From DATEJJ01 sp051986465 (GTDB lineage Bacteria; Actinomycetota; Actinomycetes; Mycobacteriales; Micromonosporaceae), in contig JBPYFB010000485.1 in assembly GCA_051986465.1 (NCBI GenBank), positions 1 to 23,103 of the forward strand: DNA of 23,103 nucleotides, in the 5' to 3' direction. The notes under the pieces were generated by a model. The model had not been told where the DNA came from. It made no database searches and worked only from the letters and a program-made list of their open reading frames with translations. The position numbers and the translations under genes are program-made. Shown one piece after another: positions 14,054-22,012 of this stretch. Position 1 is the first letter of the stretch, and each line of letters starts with the position of its first letter.

Positions 14054-16186
14054 TCAGCGCCAGGAGTCGTCGGTGGCCACTGTGGACAGTCGCTGCGTCG
14101 CCCGGGACAGGGCCACATAGAGGGTACGCACACCAGACGGCGACTCCGCCACGATGGCCGACGGCTCCACCACGAGTACCCCGTCGTACTCCATGCCCTT
14201 GGCCTCGAGGCTCGTCACCACCTGTAGCCGCGCGCCCGCCTCCCCGGCGGTCCCGGCCAGCCAACCCCGTACCGTGTCGCGCGTGCTCTGGCTGGCGACC
14301 ACACCGACGGTACCCTCGACCGCGTCGAGCAGTGCCGCCGTCTCCTCCCGTACCGCCGCCGCGAGGTCCCCGGTCACCACATGGCGCGGCGCGACCCCGG
14401 TCTCCCGTACCGCCACGGGCAGCTCCGCGTCGGGCTCGCTGCGGCGTACCACCCCGGCGGCGACCTCGAAGATCTCCTTGGAGTTGCGGTAGTTCGTCGT
14501 CAGCACGTAGTCGCTGCGCCGCCGGCCGCCCAGCGCCGCCTCGCGCGCCCGGGCGGTCTCCGCCGGGTCGCCGGTGAACGCGGACTGCGCCGGATCGCCG
14601 ACGATCGTCCAGCTCGCGTACCGGCCGCGCCGGCCGATCATGCGCCACTGCATCGGCGACACGTCCTGCGCCTCGTCGACGACGATGTGCGCGTACTCCC
14701 GGTAGTCCGCCGGACGCTCGATCGCGACCCTACGCGCGGCCGCGATCCGGTCCGCGTACGTGGTGACCTCCCGGACCCCCCGCACGACGTACGGGTCGGC
14801 CGGCTTGCGTACCGGCGCCGGCGCCGCGCCGAGCAACTCGTCCAGCTCGTCGAGCAGCGCCACATCCGCCACGCTCGGCTCGGGCTTCTCGGGATCCAGC
14901 GAGCGCAGCGTCCGGGCGACCGCCTCGACCTCCGCCCCGTCGAGCAACCCGTGCGCGTGCCGGCGCAACTGCCGCGGGTCGCCCAGCCAGCGCAGTACGT
15001 CCAGCGGGCGCAACCGGGGCCACCAGCCGCGCATGAACGCGATGAACTCGCGCCGCTCGGCCACGTCGGAGGCGAACTCCTCGCGCGCCGGGGTCGCCAC
15101 CTCGCCCAGCAGCGACACCGCTTGGCGCCACAGCGCGTCGAGCAGGTACCCGGCCGCCTTGGCCCGTACCGCGTTGCGCTTGGCCCCATTGCCCAGCGTG
15201 GTCTGGCGCAGCCGGTTCAGATCCTTTGTGGACAGTCGCAGCAGCGTGCCCCGGTACAGCAGGCGCAGTTCGGTGGGGGAGTCGGGCGTCGTGTCGCGTA
15301 CCGCCCGGGACAGTACCCGCGCCATCCGCAGCGAGCCCTTCACGCGGGCGGCCTCTTCCGGATCGTGCCGGGTGCTCTCGGTACCGGGTACCAACCCGCC
15401 GAGCGACCGCAGCGTCACCTCGTCCTCGCCCAGTGACGGCAGTACCCGGCTGATGTAGTTGACGAAGACCGGCGAGGGTCCGACGACGAGTACGCCGCCG
15501 CCCGCGAAGCGCTGCCGGTCGGAGTAGAGCAGGTACGCGGCGCGGTGCAGCGCGACCGCCGTCTTGCCGGTACCCGGACCGCCGCGCACCACGGTGACGC
15601 CGAGCGCGGGGGAGCGGATCGCCTCGTCCTGCTCCTTCTGGATGGTGGCGACGATGTCGCGCATGCCGGTACCGGTGGCCCGGGCGAGCGTGGCGACCAG
15701 CGCACCGTCCCCGATGACGCGTAGCTCCGGCGGGGCGGCGGCCGGGTCGAGCAGGTCGTCCTCGACGCCGGTGACCCGTTCACCGGAGGACTGGATGATG
15801 CGCCGCCGGATGACGCCCATCGGGTCGACCGGCGTCGCCCGGTAGAAGGGCGCGGCGGCCGGTGCCCGCCAGTCGATGACGAGCGCGTGCGCCTGGGCGT
15901 CGCGCAGGCCGATCCGGCCGATGTGGCGCACCTCTCCGCCCTGCAGGTCCAGCCGGCCGAAGACCAGCCCGTCGTGCTCGGCGTCGAGCATCCGGCGCCG
16001 GCGCGCCGCGTGGAACACCATCGCGTCCCGCTCCACCAGCGCGCCGTAGTTGCCGACCCGGGCGATGCGGTACCCGGCGTCCTCGACCTCGCGCGCCTCC
16101 TTCTTGATGACCTCCAGGCGGGCGTACACGATGTCGACATGGCGCTGCTCCGCGGCGATCTCCTCGGCAGCGGCGGATGTGTTCAA
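14054..16186 (-). CDS. HelD-type RNA polymerase-recycling ATPase (UvrD-like superfamily 1)
   Basis: A protein of 710 residues. The N-terminal region (about 1-70) is the helical arm that enters RNA polymerase in characterised HelD proteins. RDIVATIQKEQDEAIR (176-191) is the Q-motif region, GGPGTGKTAVALHRAAYLLY (202-221) Walker A, HIVVDEAQDVSPMQW Walker B, and LYVALSRATQRLS the C-terminal motif VI. HelD removes stalled RNA polymerase from DNA; the actinobacterial relative HelR also gives rifamycin tolerance. Whether this one is HelR-like cannot be settled here. The start is TTG at 16186, directly abutting the dedA stop, supported by GAGGTG 6 bases upstream; no good downstream alternative precedes the conserved arm. 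Confidence 0.9.
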   Translation of the reverse strand: MNTSAAAEEIAAEQRHVDIVYARLEVIKKEAREVEDAGYRIARVGNYGALVERDAMVFHAARRRRMLDAEHDGLVFGRLDLQGGEVRHIGRIGLRDAQAHALVIDWRAPAAAPFYRATPVDPMGVIRRRIIQSSGERVTGVEDDLLDPAAAPPELRVIGDGALVATLARATGTGMRDIVATIQKEQDEAIRSPALGVTVVRGGPGTGKTAVALHRAAYLLYSDRQRFAGGGVLVVGPSPVFVNYISRVLPSLGEDEVTLRSLGGLVPGTESTRHDPEEAARVKGSLRMARVLSRAVRDTTPDSPTELRLLYRGTLLRLSTKDLNRLRQTTLGNGAKRNAVRAKAAGYLLDALWRQAVSLLGEVATPAREEFASDVAERREFIAFMRGWWPRLRPLDVLRWLGDPRQLRRHAHGLLDGAEVEAVARTLRSLDPEKPEPSVADVALLDELDELLGAAPAPVRKPADPYVVRGVREVTTYADRIAAARRVAIERPADYREYAHIVVDEAQDVSPMQWRMIGRRGRYASWTIVGDPAQSAFTGDPAETARAREAALGGRRRSDYVLTTNYRNSKEIFEVAAGVVRRSEPDAELPVAVRETGVAPRHVVTGDLAAAVREETAALLDAVEGTVGVVASQSTRDTVRGWLAGTAGEAGARLQVVTSLEAKGMEYDGVLVVEPSAIVAESPSGVRTLYVALSRATQRLSTVATDDSWR

Positions 16187-16873
16187 TCAGCCCACCTCGA
16201 CTGGTGGCTGGGCCGCCTCGGCCTCCGATTCGGGCTCCTCGGTTTGCTCATGGCGGTGGCGCTTGGCTCGATGGCGCAGGAACAGGGTGGTGGCGAGGCC
16301 GAGGACCACGGCGACCGCGAGCGCGATCCACGAGAAGTCCTGCAACCAGTGCTCCGCGGCCTTGCCGGCGTAGTAGACGGCGACCGCGGTACCGCCGGCC
16401 CAGACGATGCCGCCGCTCGCGTTGGCGACGAGGAACTTGGGGTACGGCACGCGCAGGGCGCCGGCGAGCGGGCCGGCCGCGATACGCAGCAGCGCGACGA
16501 AGCGCCCGAAGAAGATGGCCCACACCCCCCAACGGTCGAAGGCGCGCTCCGCGCTCTTCAGGTGGGATGGGCCGAAATGGCGCGGAAAGCGCCGGCCGAG
16601 CCGCTCCAGCAGGGACCGGCCGCCCCGGCGGCCGATCAGGTAGCCGCAGGAGTCGCCGACGATCGCCCCCACGCTGCCCGCCACCGCGACCCACCAGATG
16701 TTGCCGTTACCGGCCGCCGCGGCGAGCGACGCCGTCACAAGGGCGATCTCCCCGGGGAGCGGTATGCCCATGCTCTCCACGCCGATCACGACGGCGACCA
16801 TCACGTAGAGCAGAAGCGGCGGGAGCGTGCCGAGCCAGTCCGATATCGCGCCCATCGGGCAACGGTACTTCAC
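16187..16873 (-). CDS. DedA-family (VTT/SNARE-associated) membrane protein
   Basis: Integral membrane protein of up to 228 residues. DedA proteins support membrane homeostasis, and some are undecaprenyl-phosphate or phospholipid translocases. Motifs: ESMGIPLPGE (33-42), the re-entrant region GDSCGYLIGRRGG (73-85), and the hallmark FFGRFVALLRIAAGPLAG (121-138). The tail after the last hydrophobic segment is polar (HRHEQTEEPESE). Two starts are possible: GTG at 16873, which begins 8 bases from the upstream hairpin, and ATG at 16855, which fits the hydrophobic core better but has no visible ribosome binding site. It abuts helD without a gap, so the two are probably co-translated. Confidence 0.92.
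   Translation of the reverse strand: MKYRCPMGAISDWLGTLPPLLLYVMVAVVIGVESMGIPLPGEIALVTASLAAAAGNGNIWWVAVAGSVGAIVGDSCGYLIGRRGGRSLLERLGRRFPRHFGPSHLKSAERAFDRWGVWAIFFGRFVALLRIAAGPLAGALRVPYPKFLVANASGGIVWAGGTAVAVYYAGKAAEHWLQDFSWIALAVAVVLGLATTLFLRHRAKRHRHEQTEEPESEAEAAQPPVEVG
16193..16198 (-). promoter_or_regulatory. Ribosome binding site that fixes the helD TTG start
   Basis: GAGGTG on the minus strand lies 6 bases before TTG at 16186 and inside the last codons of dedA. It is the reason for choosing this unusual start codon. Confidence 0.6.
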
Positions 16874-16880
16874 CCACGCA

Positions 16881-16922
16881 CGTCGGGGCCCTCACACCCA
16901 GCCCGGTGTGAGGGCCCCGACG
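16881..16922. terminator. Perfect 18-bp hairpin, terminator of the 110-residue gene
   Basis: CGTCGGGGCCCTCACACC (16881-16898) and its exact complement (16905-16922) enclose the 6-base loop CAGCCC. It begins 9 bases after the stop of the upstream gene on the minus strand. It has no U-tract, as is common in actinobacteria. It is palindromic, so it could stop transcription from either side. Confidence 0.85.
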
Positions 16923-16931
16923 GTACGCTGC

Positions 16932-17264
16932 TCAGGACCCGAAGACGCCCGCCTCGACCAGGCGCTTCTCGGTCGCGTCCCAGCCGTCGCCCGGGTGGGC
17001 TGACGCGAGGGCGACCAGTTCGGCGCGCACCTTCGCGCCGTGCCCGGCGCCGGCCAGCACCCGGATCTCCTCGGCGAACGCGTCGGAGTCGGTCTTCAGG
17101 TGCACCGTCTTGCCGTTGGTGAGGTTGCGCACGTATGCGTGCTTGCCGTGGTTGAGCGGGATGACGTACTTGAACTCGCCCAGCACGCTCTGCGCACCGG
17201 CGGCCGCTCCGGCCTGCCCGGCGCGGACGGATGCGCGCGCGGTCTTCGAGGTGTTGCTCGCCAC
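16932..17264 (-). CDS. Conserved small hypothetical protein
   Basis: A 110-residue protein, family not recognised. Residues 1-26 are Ala/Ser/Arg-rich and probably flexible. The rest looks like a compact folded domain with strands FKYVIPLNHG and YVRNLTNGKTVHLKT, then helices (SDAFAEEIRVLAGAG, AKVRAELVALASAH) and a terminal WDATEKRLVEAGVF. There is no signal peptide or membrane segment. The start is GTG at 17264 with a good ribosome binding site (AAGGAG, 8 bases away). It is a single-gene unit: a strong hairpin closes it, and the DUF3145 gene diverges upstream. The 246-base divergent gap must hold both promoters; the only AT-rich hexamer noticed is TATAAC at 17424-17429 (plus), without a good -35 partner. 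Confidence 0.82.
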   Translation of the reverse strand: MASNTSKTARASVRAGQAGAAAGAQSVLGEFKYVIPLNHGKHAYVRNLTNGKTVHLKTDSDAFAEEIRVLAGAGHGAKVRAELVALASAHPGDGWDATEKRLVEAGVFGS

Positions 17265-17510
17265 GCGAGGGACTCCTTGGAATGCGGAATGGTCTGCGGT
17301 CCAACCAGTCTACTCATCCCGACTGGCCTCCGCCGACCCGGCTGCTCGGCCGAACCTTTCGGCGCCAATTTCGGCTATCTCTGGCGCGCCTTGATTCACC
17401 CAGGCATCATGAACATCGGAACTTATAACCGAGGGCAGCGCACAGCCGTAAACCCCATTCCTTCAGGTCGTAGGGGAAGACGCACCTGGAGATCCCGGGG
17501 GAGGTCAGCT

Positions 17511-18002
17511 GTGCCAACGCGTGGCGTCGTGTACGTCCACTCGACCCCACTCGCCGTGTGCGCACACGTCGAGTGGGCGATTGCGCGTGTCCTCGCCGCG
17601 CCGGTAAGCCTGCACTGGACCGCTCAGCCTGTAGAGCCGGGCGCCCGCCGTGCGGAGTGCAGTTGGAAGGGGCGCGAGGGTACCGGCGCCGAGCTCGCCG
17701 CCGCGCTGCGCCAGTGGCCCATGATCCGCTTCGAGGTGACCGAGGAGCCGAGCCCGGGCGTGGACGGGGAGCGCTTCATGTACGTACCGGGGCGCGGGCT
17801 GTTCAGCGCGACGATGAGCGCCAACGGGGACCTGATGATCGGCGAGGATCGGCTGCGCGCGCTGATCGCCTCGGCGCGCGGCCCCGAAGGGCTGGCGCAT
17901 GCGCTGGACCGGGCGCTGGGTACGGCGTGGGACGCGGAGCTCGAACCGTACCGGTACGCCGGCGACGGCGCCCCAGTCACCTGGCTCACCCAGGTGGGAT
18001 GA
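17511..18002 (+). CDS. DUF3145 domain-containing protein
   Basis: A protein of 163 residues that begins with the DUF3145 signature (TRGVVYVHSTPLAVCAHVEWAI). This actinobacterial family of unknown function is commonly found beside the fatty acid synthesis genes, as here. The frame is open much further upstream, but GTG at 17511 is chosen because GGGGGAGG sits 6 bases before it and the family signature starts immediately after. No signal peptide or membrane segment is seen. The end (APVTWLTQVG) is 104 bases from the convergent accD end, with two palindromes between. A link to lipid synthesis is inferred only from conserved neighbourhood. Confidence 0.92.
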   Translation: MPTRGVVYVHSTPLAVCAHVEWAIARVLAAPVSLHWTAQPVEPGARRAECSWKGREGTGAELAAALRQWPMIRFEVTEEPSPGVDGERFMYVPGRGLFSATMSANGDLMIGEDRLRALIASARGPEGLAHALDRALGTAWDAELEPYRYAGDGAPVTWLTQVG

Positions 18003-18030
18003 CCCCCAAGCCCCCTGACAAACCCAAGAT

Positions 18031-18057
18031 CCCCGCAACTTCATTGAAGTTGCGGGG
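18031..18057. terminator. Palindrome 1: hairpin after the DUF3145 gene
   Basis: CCCCGCAACTTC (18031-18042) and GAAGTTGCGGGG (18046-18057) form a perfect 12-bp stem with a 3-base loop. It lies 28 bases after the DUF3145 stop and fits a terminator on either strand. Its core is repeated in a second palindrome 18 bases away. Confidence 0.7.
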
Positions 18058-18073
18058 TTGGGGGCTGTCCAAG

Positions 18074-18098
18074 GCCGCAACTTCAATGAAATTGCGGC
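18074..18098. terminator. Palindrome 2: related hairpin after accD
   Basis: GCCGCAACTTC (18074-18084) faces GAAATTGCGGC (18088-18098) around AAT. Read on the minus strand, the single mismatch becomes a U-G pair, so the hairpin is complete in the accD transcript. It begins 9 bases after the accD stop. The core differs from palindrome 1 at two positions. Confidence 0.65.
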
Positions 18099-18106
18099 TC
18101 GTTGTA

Positions 18107-19519
18107 CTACAGCGGGATGTTGCCGTGGGCGCCTCGGGCGGCCGGGGCGTTGGACAGAGCCTCGGCGATGCGCCGGCGCGTCTCGGTCGGCTTGATGATG
18201 TCGTCGACCACGCCGATCTCCAGCGCGCGCTGCACGCCGCCAGCGACCTTGGCCTGGTCCTCGATCAGTTGCGCACGCAGCGCCTCGCGCTGGTCCGGCG
18301 GGGCCGCGGCGAGCTTCTTGCGGTGCAGGATGTTCACGGCCGCGCTGGCACCCATGACCGCGATCTCCACGTTCGGCCACGCGTACACGGCCGTCGCGCC
18401 CAGCGCGCGGGAGTTCATCGCGATGTACGCGCCGCCGTACGCCTTGCGGGTCACCAGCGTCACCCGGGGCACCACCGCCTCGGCGAAGGCGTGCAGCAGC
18501 TTCGCGCCGCGGCGTACCACGCCGTCCCACTCCTGGCCCACGCCGGGCAGGTACCCGGGCACGTCCACGAGGATCACCAGCGGTACGCCCAGCGAGTCGC
18601 ACATCCGCACGAAGCGCGCCGCCTTCTCCGCGGAGGCCGCGTCGAGGCAGCCGCCCAGCCGCATCGGGTTGTTCGCGATCACGCCGATGGTACGGCCGGC
18701 GAAGCGCCCCAGCGTCGTCACGATGTTCGGCGCCCACTTGGCGTGCAACTCCACGCCCGGCTCGTCCAGCAGCGCCTTGACGAGCGGCTTCACGTCGTAG
18801 GCGCGGGCCGCCTCGGCGGGCAGCAGGCTGGACAGGTCGGTCGCGTCGGTCACGTCGGCCGGTGAGAACCGACCCTGGTGGCCGAGCAGGGCGGCCAGCC
18901 GCCGCGCCTCAGCGAACGCAGACTCGTCGTCCTTTGTGGTCACGTGCACCACGCCGGAGCGCCGGCCGTGCGGCTCCGGGCCGCCCAGCCGCTCCATGTC
19001 GACCTGCTCGCCGGTGACGCTGCGGACCACCTCGGGACCGGTCACGAAGATGCGCCCGGCGCCGCTCATGATGACGATGTCGGTGAGCGCCGGCCCGTAC
19101 GCCGCGCCACCCGCCGCCGGCCCGAGCACCACAGAGATCTGCGGTACCCGCCCGGAGGCCCGTACCATCGCCGCGAAGATCTGGCCCACCCCGTCGAGGG
19201 CGACCACACCCTCGCCGAGCCGCGCGCCGCCGCAGTGCCACAGCGCGAGTACCGGTACCCGCTCCCGTACCGCTGTATCGATCGCGTCCACGATGTGCCG
19301 GCACCCCTCGATGCCCATCGCGCCACCCATCCTCGTACCGTCCGAGGCGTACGCGATGACCGGCGTGCCCTCGATCTCGCCCCGTGCGTACAGGACGCCG
19401 GAGTCGTCGCGCGGTACGAGCAGGCGCAGCGAGCCCCGGTCGAACAGGGTACGCAGGCGCAGCTCGGGGTCGCGGTAGTCCGCAGTGGACTCGTCCGTAC
19501 TGACGGAAGTGGTGGTCAC
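18107..19519 (-). CDS. Acyl-CoA carboxylase carboxyltransferase (beta) subunit
   Basis: Carboxyltransferase subunit of 470 residues. It transfers carboxyl from biotin to acetyl- or propionyl-CoA, supplying malonyl- or methylmalonyl-CoA to the FabD encoded in the same operon. The N-terminal half contains VVLGPAAGGAAYGPAL and the C-terminal half VTRKAYGGAYIAMNSRALGA, the paired oxyanion-hole glycine motifs of the crotonase-like fold. RLGGCLDAASAEKAARFVRMCDSL and VDVPGYLPGVGQEW are typical of the family. No biotinylated alpha subunit is in the window. The frame opens at a TTG at 19531, but that codon is part of the ribosome binding site. GTG at 19519, 5 bases after GGAGG (19525-19529), is the better start. 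It lies 29 bases after fabF. Confidence 0.95.
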   Translation of the reverse strand: MTTTSVSTDESTADYRDPELRLRTLFDRGSLRLLVPRDDSGVLYARGEIEGTPVIAYASDGTRMGGAMGIEGCRHIVDAIDTAVRERVPVLALWHCGGARLGEGVVALDGVGQIFAAMVRASGRVPQISVVLGPAAGGAAYGPALTDIVIMSGAGRIFVTGPEVVRSVTGEQVDMERLGGPEPHGRRSGVVHVTTKDDESAFAEARRLAALLGHQGRFSPADVTDATDLSSLLPAEAARAYDVKPLVKALLDEPGVELHAKWAPNIVTTLGRFAGRTIGVIANNPMRLGGCLDAASAEKAARFVRMCDSLGVPLVILVDVPGYLPGVGQEWDGVVRRGAKLLHAFAEAVVPRVTLVTRKAYGGAYIAMNSRALGATAVYAWPNVEIAVMGASAAVNILHRKKLAAAPPDQREALRAQLIEDQAKVAGGVQRALEIGVVDDIIKPTETRRRIAEALSNAPAARGAHGNIPL

Positions 19520-19548
19520 GTTATCCTCCAACGGTTGCGGCGGACCGG

Positions 19549-20775
19549 TCAGGTGCGGGTAAACGCGAGGACGGCGTTGTGGCCGCCGAAGCCGAACGCG
19601 TCGTTCAGCGCGACGGGGATCTCCATGTGGCGCGCCTTGTGTGCGGCCACGTCGAGGTCGAGCCCCTCATCGGGGTCGTCCAGGTTGATCGTCGGCGGTA
19701 CCACGCCGTGGTGGACCGCGAGGATCGCCGCGATCGACTCAACGGCACCGGCGGCGCCGAGCATGTGGCCATGCATCGACTTGGTGGAGGTCACCACGGG
19801 GTGCGTACCGACCGCCTGGCGCAGCGCCGCGATCTCCGCCATGTCGCCAACCGGCGTCGAGGTCGCGTGCGCGTTGATGTGTACGACGTCGGAGGGCTCT
19901 AGTCCAGCGTCGCGCAGTGCCGCACGGATGGCCCGCACCACGCCACGCCCCTCCGGGTCGGGCTGCACGATGTCGAACCCGTCAGAGGTCATGGCCGCGC
20001 CGGCAAGGTGGGCGTACGCCTTCGCGCCCCGGGCCCGCGCGTGATCGGCGCGCTCGAGCACGACGATGCCCGCGCCCTCGCCGAGCACGAAGCCGTCCCG
20101 CCCCTTGTCGAACGGGCGGGAGGCGCGCTCCGGATCGTCGTTGCGGGTGGACATCGCGCGCATCGCGGCGAACCCGGCGATCGGCAGCGGGTGGATGACC
20201 GCCTCGGTACCGCCGGCCACCACGACATCGGCCCGGCCGGAGCGGATGATGTCCAGCCCCCAGGCGATCGCCTCGGCGCCGGTCGCGCAGGCGCTGGCCG
20301 GGGAGTGCACTCCGGCGCGGGCGCCCACCTCCAGCCCGACCCAGGCGGCCGGCCCGTTGGGCATCAGCATCGGTACCGTGTGCGGGCTCACCTTGCGCGG
20401 CCCGGACGCCTCCAGCAGATCGTCCTGGGCGAGCAGGGTCTGCGCGCCGCCGATACCGGTGCCCACCACCACGGCGATGCGCTCCGGGTCGAGCCCGGAG
20501 TCGGCAAGGGCGGCGTCGGCCCACGCCTCGCGCGCGGCGATCAGCGCGGTCGCCTCGGCCCGGTCCAGCCGGCGGAGCTTCACCCGGTCGAGCACCTCGG
20601 AGGGTTCGACCACGAGCTGCGCCGCGATGCGTACCGGGAGCGCCGCGGCCCACTCCTGGGTGAGCACAGTCACCCCGGAGCGGCCCGCGACCATCGCCTC
20701 CCAGGTGCTCGCCGCGTCCCCACCCAGCGGTGTGGTCGCGCCGATACCGGTGACGAGTACGTCGGGAGAAGTCAC
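19549..20775 (-). CDS. fabF: Beta-ketoacyl-ACP synthase II
   Basis: Elongating condensing enzyme of type II fatty acid synthesis, 408 residues, the standard length. It condenses malonyl-ACP with acyl-ACP. The active-site residues are all present: Cys163 in SPASACATGAEAI, His303 in NAHATSTPVGD, Lys332 and His337 in TKSMHGHMLGAAG. FGFGGHNAVLAF is the conserved C-terminal glycine loop. The start is GTG at 20775, overlapping the acpP stop in a GTGA junction (20772-20775), so synthesis is coupled to that of its carrier protein. It is followed by accD on the same strand. Confidence 0.97.
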   Translation of the reverse strand: MTSPDVLVTGIGATTPLGGDAASTWEAMVAGRSGVTVLTQEWAAALPVRIAAQLVVEPSEVLDRVKLRRLDRAEATALIAAREAWADAALADSGLDPERIAVVVGTGIGGAQTLLAQDDLLEASGPRKVSPHTVPMLMPNGPAAWVGLEVGARAGVHSPASACATGAEAIAWGLDIIRSGRADVVVAGGTEAVIHPLPIAGFAAMRAMSTRNDDPERASRPFDKGRDGFVLGEGAGIVVLERADHARARGAKAYAHLAGAAMTSDGFDIVQPDPEGRGVVRAIRAALRDAGLEPSDVVHINAHATSTPVGDMAEIAALRQAVGTHPVVTSTKSMHGHMLGAAGAVESIAAILAVHHGVVPPTINLDDPDEGLDLDVAAHKARHMEIPVALNDAFGFGGHNAVLAFTRT

Positions 20776-21017
20776 GCGGAAGCCTTCTGGATGTAGGAGA
20801 CGGCGTCGCCGACCGTCTTCAGGTTCTGTACCTCGTCGTCGGGGATCTTGACGCCGAACTTCTCCTCGGCCGCCACCACGACCTCGACCATCGACAGCGA
20901 GTCGACGTCCAGGTCGTCGGTGAAGGACTTGCCCTCGGCGACGTCGTCGGGGTTCACACCGGCGACCTCCTCGAGGATCTCGGCGAGGCCGGCGGTGATC
21001 TCGTCGCGAGTCGTCAT
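20772..21017 (-). CDS. acpP: Acyl carrier protein
   Basis: Carrier protein of 81 residues for fatty acid synthesis, strongly acidic. Ser40 in DLDVDSLSMVE is the 4'-phosphopantetheine attachment site, and EEKFGVKIPDDE is the usual helix III region. The frame is open far upstream as an antisense or out-of-frame extension through fabH. ATG at 21017 begins the canonical ACP sequence (MTTRDEITAGLAEILEEVAG). The ribosome binding site is a rather distant GAGAGG. It lies between fabH (47-base gap) and fabF (4-base overlap). Confidence 0.97.
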   Translation of the reverse strand: MTTRDEITAGLAEILEEVAGVNPDDVAEGKSFTDDLDVDSLSMVEVVVAAEEKFGVKIPDDEVQNLKTVGDAVSYIQKASA

Positions 21018-21064
21018 GGGAATCGTGTTCCTCTCATCGTTGGGACTGTCACGGTGGGGCATTG

Positions 21065-22012
21065 TCACGGGCAGCGCACGACCTGCCCGGCATAGGTGAG
21101 GCCGCCGCCGAAGCCGAACAGCAGCACCGGCGCGCCCGAAGGCACCTCCCGGCGCTCCACCAGCTTTGACAGGGCCAGCGGTACGCTCGCCGCCGACGTG
21201 TTGCCGGACTCGACGATGTCCTTGGCCACCACCGTGTCGGTGAGGCCGAGCTTGCGTGCCAGCGGCTCGATGATGCGCAGGTTGGCCTGGTGCGGTACGA
21301 ACGCGGCGAGCTCCTGCGGCTTGATGCCGGCGGCGGCGCAGGCGCGTTCGGCGAGCGCCGGCAACTGGCCGGTCGCCCAGCGGAACACCGCCTGGCCGTT
21401 CTGCACGATGTGCGGCCGCCAGCCCTCGATGGTGAGCACGTCGCCGCGGTCCGGCGCGGAGCCCCACAGCACGGGGCCGATCCCCGGCTGCTCGCCCTCG
21501 GCCACGCCGGTGACCACGGCCGCACCCGCGCCGTCCCCGAACAGCACGCACGAGCTGCGGTCGGTCCAGTCGGTGATGTCCGAGAGCTTCTCGGCGCCAA
21601 TGACGATCGCGTTGTGCGCCGCTCCCGCGCGGATCGCGTGGTCCACTGTGGCCAGTGCGTACTCGTAACCCGAGCAGGCGGTGTTGAGGTCGTACGCCGC
21701 CGGTGCGGTGATGCCGAGCTTCGCGGCGACCCGGCTGGCGACGTTGGGGCAGCGGTCGATCGAGGAGCAGGTGGCGACCGCGACCAGGTCGATGTCGGAG
21801 GCGGTGAGGCCGGAGTTGGCGAGGGCCTTGTCGGCCGCCGCGGTGGCCATGTCCGCGACCGTTTCGCTGTCCGCGATGCGGCGGGTCACGATGCCAACGC
21901 GGTCACGGATCCACTCATCGCTGGTATCGACCATCACGGCGAGGTCGTCATTGGTCAGTACCCGCGCCGGTTGGTAATGGCCGACAGCAATGATTTTGGA
22001 ACCAGCGGTCAC
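21065..22012 (-). CDS. fabH: Beta-ketoacyl-ACP synthase III
   Basis: Initiating condensing enzyme of 315 residues that joins an acyl-CoA primer to malonyl-ACP. The catalytic triad is complete: Cys113 in DLNTACSGYEYAL, His241 in FVPHQANLRI, Asn271 in ESGNTSAASVPLAL. The end (LLFGFGGGLTYAGQVVR) is typical. The frame opens at 22078 inside fabD, but GTG at 22012 has GGAGG just upstream and overlaps the fabD stop as GTGA (22009-22012). In actinobacteria FabH often accepts branched primers; the sequence alone does not settle this. Confidence 0.97.
   Translation of the reverse strand: MTAGSKIIAVGHYQPARVLTNDDLAVMVDTSDEWIRDRVGIVTRRIADSETVADMATAAADKALANSGLTASDIDLVAVATCSSIDRCPNVASRVAAKLGITAPAAYDLNTACSGYEYALATVDHAIRAGAAHNAIVIGAEKLSDITDWTDRSSCVLFGDGAGAAVVTGVAEGEQPGIGPVLWGSAPDRGDVLTIEGWRPHIVQNGQAVFRWATGQLPALAERACAAAGIKPQELAAFVPHQANLRIIEPLARKLGLTDTVVAKDIVESGNTSAASVPLALSKLVERREVPSGAPVLLFGFGGGLTYAGQVVRCP

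Noticed and set aside
16874..16931. Rifamycin-associated element upstream of the dedA-helD pair
   Set aside because: The only inverted repeat there is the 18-bp hairpin, which follows a stop codon directly and does not resemble the GGGGCTTGC-type element I recall; it is better explained as a terminator.
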